Part shown: positions 43,150 through 50,180 of the stretch, piece after piece
Position numbering within the stretch: position 1 is the first letter of the stretch
Layout: every line of letters starts with the position of its first letter
Origin: JAKSPM01 sp964450645
GTDB taxonomy: Bacteria; Bacillota; Clostridia; Oscillospirales; Oscillospiraceae
Reading direction: 5' to 3'
Assembly (NCBI GenBank): GCA_964450645.1
Contig: CAYVEB010000005.1
Location: 4,357 to 68,356, forward strand
Length of the DNA stretch: 64,000 nucleotides
Made by a program: the position numbers and the translations under genes
The notes under the pieces: generated by a model
Seen by the model: only the letters and a program-made list of their open reading frames with translations
Told to the model about the DNA's origin: nothing
Databases searched by the model: none

Positions 43150-44505
43150 TTATTCCTCCGCCGCGTCTGCCGCCGGCGCTTCGTCCGGCGCATCCGCCGC
43201 CGGCACTTCGTCCGGCGCATCCGCCTTGGGGGCGACGGGGATCGCGCTGTCGATGATCAGTTGCCTTGCCTTGCGGACCTCCAGCTCACCTTTGAGCGTC
43301 TCAGCGTCCACGTACTCCTTAATTTTATCCAGCTCCATGCCGCTGTCTCCGGCCAGGGTTTCGTATTCCTTGTCCACTTCCTCATCGGTGACTTGGATCT
43401 GTTCGGCCTCCACCACGGCGTTGAGCATTACGCTGACCCGCAACTGATTCTCCGCGCCCGGACGCAGATAGCCGCGCAGGGTATCGACGCTGCCGCCGAG
43501 CATCTTGACATAGTCCTCAAGCTTCGTGCCCTGCTGGCGCAGACTCTGCTCAAAGCGGTTCATCTCACGATCCAGTTCCTCTTCAATCATCGAAGCGGGG
43601 ATTTCCGTCTGCATGTTCTTGGCCGCCAGTTCCACCGCCGCGTCGCCAAATACGCGGTCAACCCCAGCCTGCTTCTCCCGCGCAATCTGCTTTTTTAAAT
43701 CGGCACGCAGCTCTTCCATGGTGTCAAACTCGGAGACGTCCTTGACAAACTCGTCGTCCTTTTCCGGCAGCGTCTTGCGGCGAACCTCATGCACCTTTAC
43801 GTGGAAAACAACTTCCTTACCGGCCAGGGACGCCTCGCCATAGGTTTCCGGGAACGTGACGTTCAGATCTTTCTCCTCGCCCGCCTTCATGCCGACCACT
43901 TGATCTTCGAATCCGGGAATAAATGTGCCGGAACCCAGCTCCAGATTAAAGTTTTCGCCCTTGCCCCCTTCAAAGGGGACACCGTCACGAAAGCCTTCAT
44001 AGTCGATGACAGCCGTGTCCTTCAGCGCGGCCTCGTCCTCGATGCTTTCCACGCGGGCGACATTGTCCGCCATGCGGTCCACCCGGGCGTCGACTTCCTG
44101 CTCCGTCACCTGGACTTCCTGCTTTTCCACTTCCAGGTCCTTATACTGGCCCAGCGTAACCTCTGGATACAAATCGGTGGTGACCGTCAAGGTCAGAACG
44201 CCGTCGTCCGCCACGTTCATATCCGCGACGGAAGGGGTGCCCACCGCCTTAAGATCGCTGCCCAGGACGGCTTGCTGATAGACGTCCGGAAAAATTTCAT
44301 TCACCGCGTCTTCATAAAAGACCTCTTTGCCAAACATCGCCTCAATAATCTTTCTGGGGGCCTTGCCCTTGCGGAAGCCGGGCAGTTGGATGCTCTTGCG
44401 GTTTTTCACATAGGCTTTATTGATCGCCTGCTCAAAGGCGTCCTTTTCTACTTCAACCACAACTTTGGCACTGTTTTTTTCTTTTTCCACGCTCTTTACA
44501 TTCAT
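43150..44505 (-). CDS. tig: Trigger factor
   Basis: Ribosome-associated chaperone and peptidyl-prolyl isomerase, 451 residues. The ribosome-docking signature is GFRKGKAPRKIIE near residues 43-55; the FKBP-type domain holds KDTAVIDYEGFRDG and FPETYGEASLAGKEVVF; the C-terminal arms follow. The last 25 residues are an acidic Ala/Pro-rich tail with a tandem repeat (PDEVPAADAPDEAPAADA). GGAGG lies 8 bases before ATG 44505. A good sigma-A promoter stands 55 bases upstream. Confidence 0.96.
   Translation of the reverse strand: MNVKSVEKEKNSAKVVVEVEKDAFEQAINKAYVKNRKSIQLPGFRKGKAPRKIIEAMFGKEVFYEDAVNEIFPDVYQQAVLGSDLKAVGTPSVADMNVADDGVLTLTVTTDLYPEVTLGQYKDLEVEKQEVQVTEQEVDARVDRMADNVARVESIEDEAALKDTAVIDYEGFRDGVPFEGGKGENFNLELGSGTFIPGFEDQVVGMKAGEEKDLNVTFPETYGEASLAGKEVVFHVKVHEVRRKTLPEKDDEFVKDVSEFDTMEELRADLKKQIAREKQAGVDRVFGDAAVELAAKNMQTEIPASMIEEELDREMNRFEQSLRQQGTKLEDYVKMLGGSVDTLRGYLRPGAENQLRVSVMLNAVVEAEQIQVTDEEVDKEYETLAGDSGMELDKIKEYVDAETLKGELEVRKARQLIIDSAIPVAPKADAPDEVPAADAPDEAPAADAAEE
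43172..43225 (-). repeat. 27-base tandem repeat in the 3' end of tig
   Basis: Two adjacent 27-base copies (43172-43198 and 43199-43225) differ at one base. They encode the repeated Ala/Pro/Asp/Glu tail of trigger factor. Copy number could vary between strains. Confidence 0.8.
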
Positions 44506-44559
44506 TTTCTTATCCTCCAATGGGATGACCGCTTTACGGTCTATATTTCAAGCCGTACC

Positions 44560-44588
44560 ATTTTACCAAATAAATTCCATCTTGTCCA
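44560..44588 (-). promoter_or_regulatory. Sigma-A promoter of tig
   Basis: On the minus strand TGGACA (44588-44583), 17 bases, then TAAAAT (44565-44560) with TGG in front of the -10 box. It lies 55 bases before the tig start. Confidence 0.65.
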
Positions 44589-44659
44589 CCTTTTTTCTCT
44601 GCAATTTCAAATTATTTACAATTATTTTACCATCTTGCACCCGCGCGCATCGTTCGCAA

Positions 44660-45349
44660 TCAATCCATGATTTTATAGGGCCGGAACTTAAGCCAGTCCG
44701 CCGAGATCATGTGCAGCCGGATCCCCTCGTACTCCCCCTGCACCGCTAGCTTGTGGCTGTCGCCGTGCAAGTGGCCGTAGTAGCAGTCCGACACGCCGTA
44801 CTGCCGCAACAGTGCCATAATCTCCGGGCAGGAATAGCCGCGGTAGTGGGGCGGATAGTGAAGAAAACACAGCTTGCGCCCGTCTCCCGCCGCTTTGAGG
44901 GACGTCTCTAGGCGCATCAGCTCCCGGCGGAACACCTTGCCGTCGTGCTGCGTGTGCTTTTCCTCCTCAAAGAACCAGCCGCGGGTCCCGCACAGGGGGA
45001 CGCCATTGTAAAAATAACAGTTGTTGTTGAGAATCCACAGGTTTTCCAGTCCGTTTTCCCGGCAGAACTTATAAAACTTCGCCGCCGTGGACCACCAATA
45101 ATCATGGTTCCCCTTGAGAATGATCTTCCTGCCGGGAATCGTATTGAGAAACGCAAAATCCTCCCTGGCGCGGTTCAGATCCATCGCCCAGGACAGATCC
45201 CCGGCGAGCACAGTGGTGTCCTCCGGCCCGATCACGGACAGGCCCTCGCGCAGCTTCTCAACATAGCCTTGCCACGCGCCGCCAAACACATCCATCGGCT
45301 TCGCCGCTCCAAACGACAAATGCAGATCTCCGATTGCATAAAGTGCCAT
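44660..45349 (-). CDS. Metallophosphoesterase
   Basis: Calcineurin-like phosphoesterase of 229 residues. Metal-binding motifs in order: GDLHL, GDLSW, GNHDYWW, and GHLHGDSH near the end, with HYPPHY before it. Cytoplasmic, no signal. Substrate unknown; relatives are annotated as serine/threonine phosphatases or phosphodiesterases. GGAG precedes ATG 45349. It runs straight on from the threonine-synthase-like gene (3 bases). Confidence 0.92.
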   Translation of the reverse strand: MALYAIGDLHLSFGAAKPMDVFGGAWQGYVEKLREGLSVIGPEDTTVLAGDLSWAMDLNRAREDFAFLNTIPGRKIILKGNHDYWWSTAAKFYKFCRENGLENLWILNNNCYFYNGVPLCGTRGWFFEEEKHTQHDGKVFRRELMRLETSLKAAGDGRKLCFLHYPPHYRGYSCPEIMALLRQYGVSDCYYGHLHGDSHKLAVQGEYEGIRLHMISADWLKFRPYKIMD

Positions 45350-45352
45350 GGT

Positions 45353-45922
45353 TCAATACTCCAAAAATCGTTTTCTGGAACCGGCAATCACCTGTTCCAA
45401 ATCCTCCCGAATCCCCAGAATCCGGGAGATCCGCTCCGCCGCGCGCAAGGGGCTTTCAGTCGCCAAAATCACAGTGGGCGTCGCTTCTCCCAGCGCAGCG
45501 CGGTGGCATTGCAGCGCGTAGTAGGCCGCCGCAGCCGCCGGGTGCAGAATATAATCCGCGTCGCGGTAGACGTTGCGCATGAATCGCTCTGTCTGCTCCG
45601 GGCTGACCGGCACGCAGACCAGCCGTTCCTCCCGCCACGGAAGAGACCGGAGCGGACATATGATATAGTGAATCGGCGCGCCGTTTTTTCTCGCCTGAAT
45701 CGCGGCCGAGACCCACAAAGACGTGGGCGCCGCCACGTTGATCGACTGGCCCGCCGGATGCAACCCCTCCGACGCAAGACCCTCCAGAACCCGGTCAATT
45801 ACCGCCAGATACCCGCCGGGGATTTCGCTGCCGGTCAGATCTTCCGCGCTGCCGGTCTTGCCCCACAGCTCGGCGACATGGGTTTTATGGTGCAAAGATA
45901 CAATTGTAATCTCACCGCTCAT
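45353..45922 (-). CDS. Compact threonine-synthase-like protein without the PLP-lysine half
   Basis: An intact 189-residue ORF. Residues about 45-95 (GQSINVAAPTSLWVSAAIQA, APIHYIICPLRS) resemble the VPTGNFGN ... GLPI..LICASN segment of threonine synthase. Residues 108-170 (SPEQTERFMRNVYRDADYIL, PTVILATESPLRAAERI) match its C-terminal DTHTAVA ... PTVVLSTASPYKF region, with the DTHTA motif changed to HPAAA. The N-terminal half with the PLP lysine and the middle part are missing, and the PTGNFGN phosphate loop has become PTSLWVS. It cannot be a normal threonine synthase. Role unknown. GGTGTG lies before ATG 45922. Confidence 0.55.
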   Translation of the reverse strand: MSGEITIVSLHHKTHVAELWGKTGSAEDLTGSEIPGGYLAVIDRVLEGLASEGLHPAGQSINVAAPTSLWVSAAIQARKNGAPIHYIICPLRSLPWREERLVCVPVSPEQTERFMRNVYRDADYILHPAAAAAYYALQCHRAALGEATPTVILATESPLRAAERISRILGIREDLEQVIAGSRKRFLEY

Positions 45923-46854
45923 TTTTCACACCGCCTGAGTACCCGCAAAATATTTTTGTAAAACAGCTTTTCCACGGTCTGCGCCGCATACTTCGTCAGC
46001 AAAATGTCCTCCAGGGCGCGGTAATCCCCCACGTCCGCAAAGCCCTCCGGCAGCCGGTCGCACCCGTCCAAGTCGCCGCCCAGGGCGATATGGTCTTCCC
46101 CGCCCAGGGACAGGAAATGGTCGATATGGGCGTAAACGTCGTCCAGCGTGGCATGTTCGCCCCGCAGAAACTCCGCGTAGAGATTGACTCCTGCCACGCC
46201 TCCGGCGGCGCACAGCTGCCGGTACATCTCGTCGGTCAAATTCCGGCTGTGGTTGCAGATTGCGCGGCTGTTGGAGTGGCTGGCCACAATGGGCGCCTGA
46301 GTTATGTCCAAAATGTCCCAATAAGTCCTGTCGGAACAGTGACTGACGTCGATCAGGATTCCCAACCGCTGCGCGCGGCGGACAAACTCTCGCCCCTGAC
46401 GGCTCAAGCCCTGGTCGCCGCCGTGATACCCGGCCAACACGTTGTCCGCGTTCCACGTCAAGGTCGTCATCCGCACGCCGTCCGCGTACAGCTGCTCCAG
46501 GCGTCCGGGATCGCAGCCAATCCCCTCCGCGCCCTCCAGGGAATACAGCGCCGCCGCCTTTTGCGCCCGCCAGGCCGCTTCCACCTGGTCGGCCGTGGTG
46601 CAGAAGGCGACGCGGTCGGCGGTCTGGCGCAGCTGCGCGTCCATATAGGCCCGTGGCAGATCGTAGAGCTGCTCGGGCGTGAAAGCGTTTAAGGCGCCTC
46701 CGGCAAAGGGACAATAGGCAAAAAATTGGGCGTAATGCGCCAGGCCGCCGGCGTGCTCCAGGCTAACGTGCCCACGGTTATGTACAAGCGACGCCTTCGC
46801 GGCCCACAGCGCAATCGGCGTGTCCGCATGGCAGTCAAATACAGGAATCGGCAT
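45919..46854 (-). CDS. Membrane dipeptidase family (peptidase M19)
   Basis: Renal-dipeptidase-type zinc metallopeptidase, 311 residues. Metal ligands: DCHADTP at the N-terminus, Glu in LEGAEGIG, His in DVSHCSD and in VASHSNSRAICNHSRN, and the late ALGGDLDG. No signal peptide, so cytoplasmic; likely cleaves dipeptides, possibly with D-amino acids. AAGGAG lies 7 bases before ATG 46854. Its stop overlaps the next gene start. Confidence 0.93.
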   Translation of the reverse strand: MPIPVFDCHADTPIALWAAKASLVHNRGHVSLEHAGGLAHYAQFFAYCPFAGGALNAFTPEQLYDLPRAYMDAQLRQTADRVAFCTTADQVEAAWRAQKAAALYSLEGAEGIGCDPGRLEQLYADGVRMTTLTWNADNVLAGYHGGDQGLSRQGREFVRRAQRLGILIDVSHCSDRTYWDILDITQAPIVASHSNSRAICNHSRNLTDEMYRQLCAAGGVAGVNLYAEFLRGEHATLDDVYAHIDHFLSLGGEDHIALGGDLDGCDRLPEGFADVGDYRALEDILLTKYAAQTVEKLFYKNILRVLRRCEK

Positions 46855-46871
46855 CAATCGGCTCCTTTTCT

Positions 46872-47240
46872 TCAAGTCCCAAAGGCATTTTCAATATGTC
46901 GGATCCGCGGCCGTCTGGTGGCCGGACCATCGGGGGCGTAGACCTCGATCACATCAAAACGGGGCTGCAGTGCGGTCTCATGCTGGCTTAAATACAGCCG
47001 AGCCGCCGCGATCAGCCGCTGCTGCTTGCGGGAATCCACAAATTCCGCCGCGCTGGCGAACCGGTCGTCCTTGCGGGTCTTGACCTCCACAAATACCAGA
47101 TACCGCAGATCCTCGGCAATCAGGTCGATCTCTCCCAGGCGGCAGCGATAGTTGCTCTCCAGGATGCGGTAGCGTTTTCTCCGCAGATAATTCGCCGCCA
47201 CCGCCTCGCCCCATCTGCCGGACAAATTAGGATTGTTCAT
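46872..47240 (-). CDS. yraN: YraN family (UPF0102) nuclease-fold protein
   Basis: A 122-residue protein with the endonuclease-like fold: GRWGEAVAANYLRRKRYRIL, GEIDLIAEDLRYLVFVEVKT (the E-x-D ... E-V-K nuclease-type motif) and RFDVIEV. Exact activity is not established. It overlaps the rnhB end by 14 bases, the normal rbgA-rnhB-yraN order of Firmicutes. Confidence 0.94.
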   Translation of the reverse strand: MNNPNLSGRWGEAVAANYLRRKRYRILESNYRCRLGEIDLIAEDLRYLVFVEVKTRKDDRFASAAEFVDSRKQQRLIAAARLYLSQHETALQPRFDVIEVYAPDGPATRRPRIRHIENAFGT

Positions 47241-47844
47241 AAAATTTCCTCAGAAACGTCATGCGGTGAATCGGGCACGGCCCGTATTCCCGCAGGGCTG
47301 CGTAGTGCGCCTTCGTACCGTAGCCCTTGTGGACGGCAAAGCCATACAGAGGATATTCCCGGTCAAGCGCTTCCATCAGCTGGTCCCGCGTCACCTTGGC
47401 CAGAATCGAGGCCGCCGCGATGTTTGCCGAAAGCGAGTCGCCTTTGACCACAGTCTCCGCCCGCACCGGCAGCGCCGGATCCCGGTTCCCGTCCACCAAA
47501 ACCAGCGCCGGCCGCACACACAGCTGTGCAGCCGCTCGCCGCATTGCCAAAAATGTGGCCTGCAGGATGTTGATCGCGTCAATGGTCTTTTCATCCACCA
47601 GCGCCACGCCATAGGCCACCGCTTTTTGCACAATCTGATCGTACAGGACGCGCCGCTTTTTGTCGGAAAGTCTTTTGGAATCGTCCAAGCCGTCGATTTC
47701 CAGGCCCTCCGGCAAGATGACCGCCGCCGCGCACACAGGCCCCGCCAGGGGGCCGCGTCCGGCCTCGTCTATCCCCGCGATCGGGCCTACACCCCGGGCA
47801 AAATAGCCGCGCTCGATTTGCCACAGGTCTTTGACTTCTCTCAT
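47227..47844 (-). CDS. rnhB: Ribonuclease HII
   Basis: Removes RNA from RNA-DNA hybrids and misincorporated ribonucleotides. 205 residues; catalytic acidic residues in IAGIDEAGRGPLAGPV (Asp-Glu), the Asp in LVDGN and ASILAKVTRD. GAGGCGG precedes ATG 47844, which overlaps the rbgA stop. Confidence 0.96.
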   Translation of the reverse strand: MREVKDLWQIERGYFARGVGPIAGIDEAGRGPLAGPVCAAAVILPEGLEIDGLDDSKRLSDKKRRVLYDQIVQKAVAYGVALVDEKTIDAINILQATFLAMRRAAAQLCVRPALVLVDGNRDPALPVRAETVVKGDSLSANIAAASILAKVTRDQLMEALDREYPLYGFAVHKGYGTKAHYAALREYGPCPIHRMTFLRKFYEQS

Positions 47845-48713
47845 TGCGCCGCCTCGACCTCCGGACCTTCCAGCGTGATCCGGCCCAGCTTTCCGCTACG
47901 GTATTCATCTAATAGCACCCGCGCCATCCGCTCGGTGTTGATCTCGCCCCGGGCAAGCAAAAACCCGCGCTTCCTTCCGCATTCCTCCAAAAGCTGCCAG
48001 CCCGGCGCGTCAGCTTCCGCGTTGATCCCGTAGCGCTGCCGGACATTGTCCGGATACCGCCGCCACAAAGTCTCCAGCAGCGCGGCCGCCAGCGTCTCCA
48101 CATCCAGCACGTCGTCCTTGACCGCGCCGGTGAACGCCAGCTTCATCCCGACCGACCGGTCGGCAAACCGGGGCCACAGAATCCCCGGCGTATCCAAAAG
48201 CAGCAGCCCCTGGTCTACGTTGACCCACTGTTTGCCGCGCGTGACGCCGGGCCGATCCTCTGCTTTGGCGTTTCTGCGGCCGGACACCTGGTTGATCAAT
48301 GTGGACTTTCCCACATTGGGGATGCCGACGATCATCAGCTTTAACGCCCGGCCCGTCTGCCCCTTGCGCGCATAGAGGGCTAGCTTCTCCGCAAGCAGTG
48401 CGCGCACCGCCGGCCGGAAACTGTTAAGCCCCTTTCGGCTCTTGCAGTCCGTCTGTAGCACCGCCAGGCCCTGGCGCTGAAAATGCTCCGCCCAACGCTG
48501 GGTTTCGGCGGGATCCGCCATATCCACACGGTTGAGGATGACTAGGCGCGGTTTCTTGCCGCAAATCGCGGCGATATCCGGATTCCGGCTGGAATACGGG
48601 ATCCTGGCGTCCAGCAACTCACAGACCGCGTCCACCAGCTTTAAATCCGTCTCGATATTCCGCCTGGTTTTGGTCATGTGCCCCTGGTACCACTGAATGT
48701 TCAGTTCAGTCAT
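47841..48713 (-). CDS. rbgA: Ribosome biogenesis GTPase RbgA/YlqF
   Basis: Circularly permuted GTPase required for late 50S assembly; 290 residues. G4 comes first (LNRVDMAD), then G1 GIPNVGKSTLI, then G3 DTPGIL. N-terminal IQWYQGHMTKTRRNI is the family signature. ATG 48713 overlaps the lepB stop (GATGAC), so it is translated by coupling; the free-standing ribosome site is weak. Confidence 0.95.
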   Translation of the reverse strand: MTELNIQWYQGHMTKTRRNIETDLKLVDAVCELLDARIPYSSRNPDIAAICGKKPRLVILNRVDMADPAETQRWAEHFQRQGLAVLQTDCKSRKGLNSFRPAVRALLAEKLALYARKGQTGRALKLMIVGIPNVGKSTLINQVSGRRNAKAEDRPGVTRGKQWVNVDQGLLLLDTPGILWPRFADRSVGMKLAFTGAVKDDVLDVETLAAALLETLWRRYPDNVRQRYGINAEADAPGWQLLEECGRKRGFLLARGEINTERMARVLLDEYRSGKLGRITLEGPEVEAAQ

Positions 48714-49353
48714 CCGCGTATAACGATCCAAAGCGTCCAAAGTCGCGCGTGCCGCCGCTATAGCCGGTATTCTCATTCCCGCCCGGCAAAAGAATCCACA
48801 GGGCCTTCCCCAGAACATAGCGTTCGTCCACGCAGCCAAAATAACGGCTGTCGGTCGAGTGATTGCGGTTGTCGCCCATTAAGAACAGTTGCCCCTCGGG
48901 TACCTCGATATGCAAATCGTTATAGCGACCGCTGACCATCATCTCGCGGATATACGGCTCTGAGAGCGCTACGCCGTCAACGCTGACGCTGCCCCCGGCG
49001 GCGTCATACACAATATCCACCGTCTGGCCGCCCGTCGCGACAACCCGCTTGACCACCGGTTCCCCATTCTCGAAGCTGGGGACGCAGGCCACCACAATAT
49101 CCCCCCGGGCGTAGCTTCCCTTTGTCAAGCCGCTTTGCAGCAGCAAATAGTCGTTGTTGTGGAGCGTGGGAAACATGGAGTCGCCATTGACCCCCACCAG
49201 GCGCAGGCAAAACATAAACACAATGGTCACCACCGCCAACACATATACCATATCGTGCAGCAGCTGATAGAATTCATAGAGCCGATCCTTCGGTTTCGCC
49301 GCCTTCGGCGCGCCGTCCTCCCGCAAAGCGCCGTTTTCTTCTTTGTCTTCCAA
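48706..49353 (-). CDS. lepB: Signal peptidase I
   Basis: Membrane-bound Ser/Lys protease that removes signal peptides; 215 residues. One N-terminal helix (MVYVLAVVTIVFMFCLRLVG) then catalytic Ser in NGDSMFPTL and Lys in PVVKRVVATGG, and the conserved FLMGDNRNHSTDSRYFG. TTG 49353 is chosen because AGGAGG lies 7 bases upstream; the 41 codons before it look non-coding. Gene order rplS-lepB-rbgA-rnhB-yraN is typical. Confidence 0.94.
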   Translation of the reverse strand: MEDKEENGALREDGAPKAAKPKDRLYEFYQLLHDMVYVLAVVTIVFMFCLRLVGVNGDSMFPTLHNNDYLLLQSGLTKGSYARGDIVVACVPSFENGEPVVKRVVATGGQTVDIVYDAAGGSVSVDGVALSEPYIREMMVSGRYNDLHIEVPEGQLFLMGDNRNHSTDSRYFGCVDERYVLGKALWILLPGGNENTGYSGGTRDFGRFGSLYADD

Positions 49354-49513
49354 ATGTCTCCCTCCTGATATCCCGATTTTTCCACTTTTTATTATACACG
49401 AATTCGTCCCGATAAAAAGCGAAAAGTTCCGACCTTTCGCAAATCTCCTCCTACCGAGCGGCCAGTTACAGCCCACTCAGTAGGACAAGAGCCTCCCTTT
49501 TCAGCGCATAAAT

Positions 49514-49541
49514 AAAAAAAGAGGGTTTCCCCCCCTTTTTT
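49514..49541 (-). terminator. Intrinsic terminator after rplS
   Basis: A run AAAAAAAGAGGG, a short loop and CCCCCTTTTTT. On the minus strand the stem gains a G-U pair and ends in seven U residues, so it works best in the direction of rplS, whose stop is 12 bases away. A wider pair TAGGACAAG/CTTGTCCTA flanks it. lepB lies downstream and must use read-through or its own promoter. Confidence 0.8.
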
Positions 49542-49553
49542 ATGAGCCTTGTC

Positions 49554-49895
49554 CTATACTCTCTCCTTGACCTTTGCAGCCTTGCCCATACGGTCACGCA
49601 GATAGTACAGCTTGGCACGGCGAACCTTGCCACGGCGGATAGTTTCCACCTTGACGATACTGGGGGAATGCACGGGAAATACCTTTTCGCAGCCCACGCC
49701 ATAGCTGATGCGGCGAACGGTAATGGTCTCCTCGATGCCGCCGTGCTTCCGGGCAATAATGGTGCCTTCAAACACCTGAACTCTTTCCCGGGCGCCTTCT
49801 TTGATTTTCACATGAACACGAACCGTATCGCCCACGTTCATCTGGGGCAGTTCTTCCTTCATGTATTGGCTCGTCAAAGCCTTTACCAGATCCAT
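49554..49895 (-). CDS. rplS: 50S ribosomal protein L19
   Basis: Ribosomal protein at the subunit interface; 113 residues with GDTVRVHVKIKEG, RVQVFEGTIIARK, the RRISYGVGCEKVFP segment and the basic C-terminus RAKLYYLRDRMGKAAKVKER. AAGGAGG lies before ATG 49895. Its leader of about 90 bases is GC-rich and probably structured. Confidence 0.97.
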   Translation of the reverse strand: MDLVKALTSQYMKEELPQMNVGDTVRVHVKIKEGARERVQVFEGTIIARKHGGIEETITVRRISYGVGCEKVFPVHSPSIVKVETIRRGKVRRAKLYYLRDRMGKAAKVKERV

Positions 49896-49906
49896 AATGT
49901 GTCCTC

Positions 49907-49990
49907 CTTCTAAATTGGGGCGTTCATGCCGCTAGAACTCCAGGCTCTCAAACCCCGGCTACGGCAGAGGACCACCCGATTTCACAGACT
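49907..49990 (-). promoter_or_regulatory. Structured leader of rplS, candidate L19 leader RNA
   Basis: The transcript between the promoter and the L19 ribosome binding site contains complementary words (TGCCGTAG near 49961 with CTAGCGGCA near 49929, and others). Firmicutes L19 genes often carry an autoregulatory leader; I could not match the known consensus by eye, so this is an inference from position and base pairing. Confidence 0.35.
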
Positions 49991-49995
49991 TGTTT

Positions 49996-50024
49996 ACTTT
50001 ACCATATTTTGCTCCAAAAATCAA
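49996..50024 (-). promoter_or_regulatory. Sigma-A promoter of rplS
   Basis: On the minus strand TTGATT (50024-50019), a 17-base spacer and TAAAGT (50001-49996) with TGG before the -10 box. The predicted start lies about 95 bases before the L19 start codon. Confidence 0.7.
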
Positions 50025-50099
50025 GTCTTTTTTCAAAGGATTCTTTTCGGATAAAATTCTGCCGAAAGATTTCCCCGAAACGCCGCGTTTTGCTTCTAT

Positions 50100-50139
50100 T
50101 TAACAAAAATTTAACAATTATACCCCATAAAATTTAACA
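50100..50139 (+). promoter_or_regulatory. Pho-box-like TTAACA repeats before the phosphate transporter
   Basis: TTAACA occurs at 50100-50105, 50111-50116 and 50134-50139, spaced 11 and 23 bases apart. Bacillus PhoP boxes are direct TT(A/C/T)ACA-type repeats on an 11-base period placed about 20-60 bases before the start of transcription. A possible -10 box TATGCT (50149-50154) or TAAAAT (50163-50168) follows. The downstream gene is a Na/phosphate cotransporter, which fits. Confidence 0.6.
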
Positions 50140-50180
50140 TTTCTTCTCTATGCTTGTTCTGATAAAATTTGTAAAGGAGC

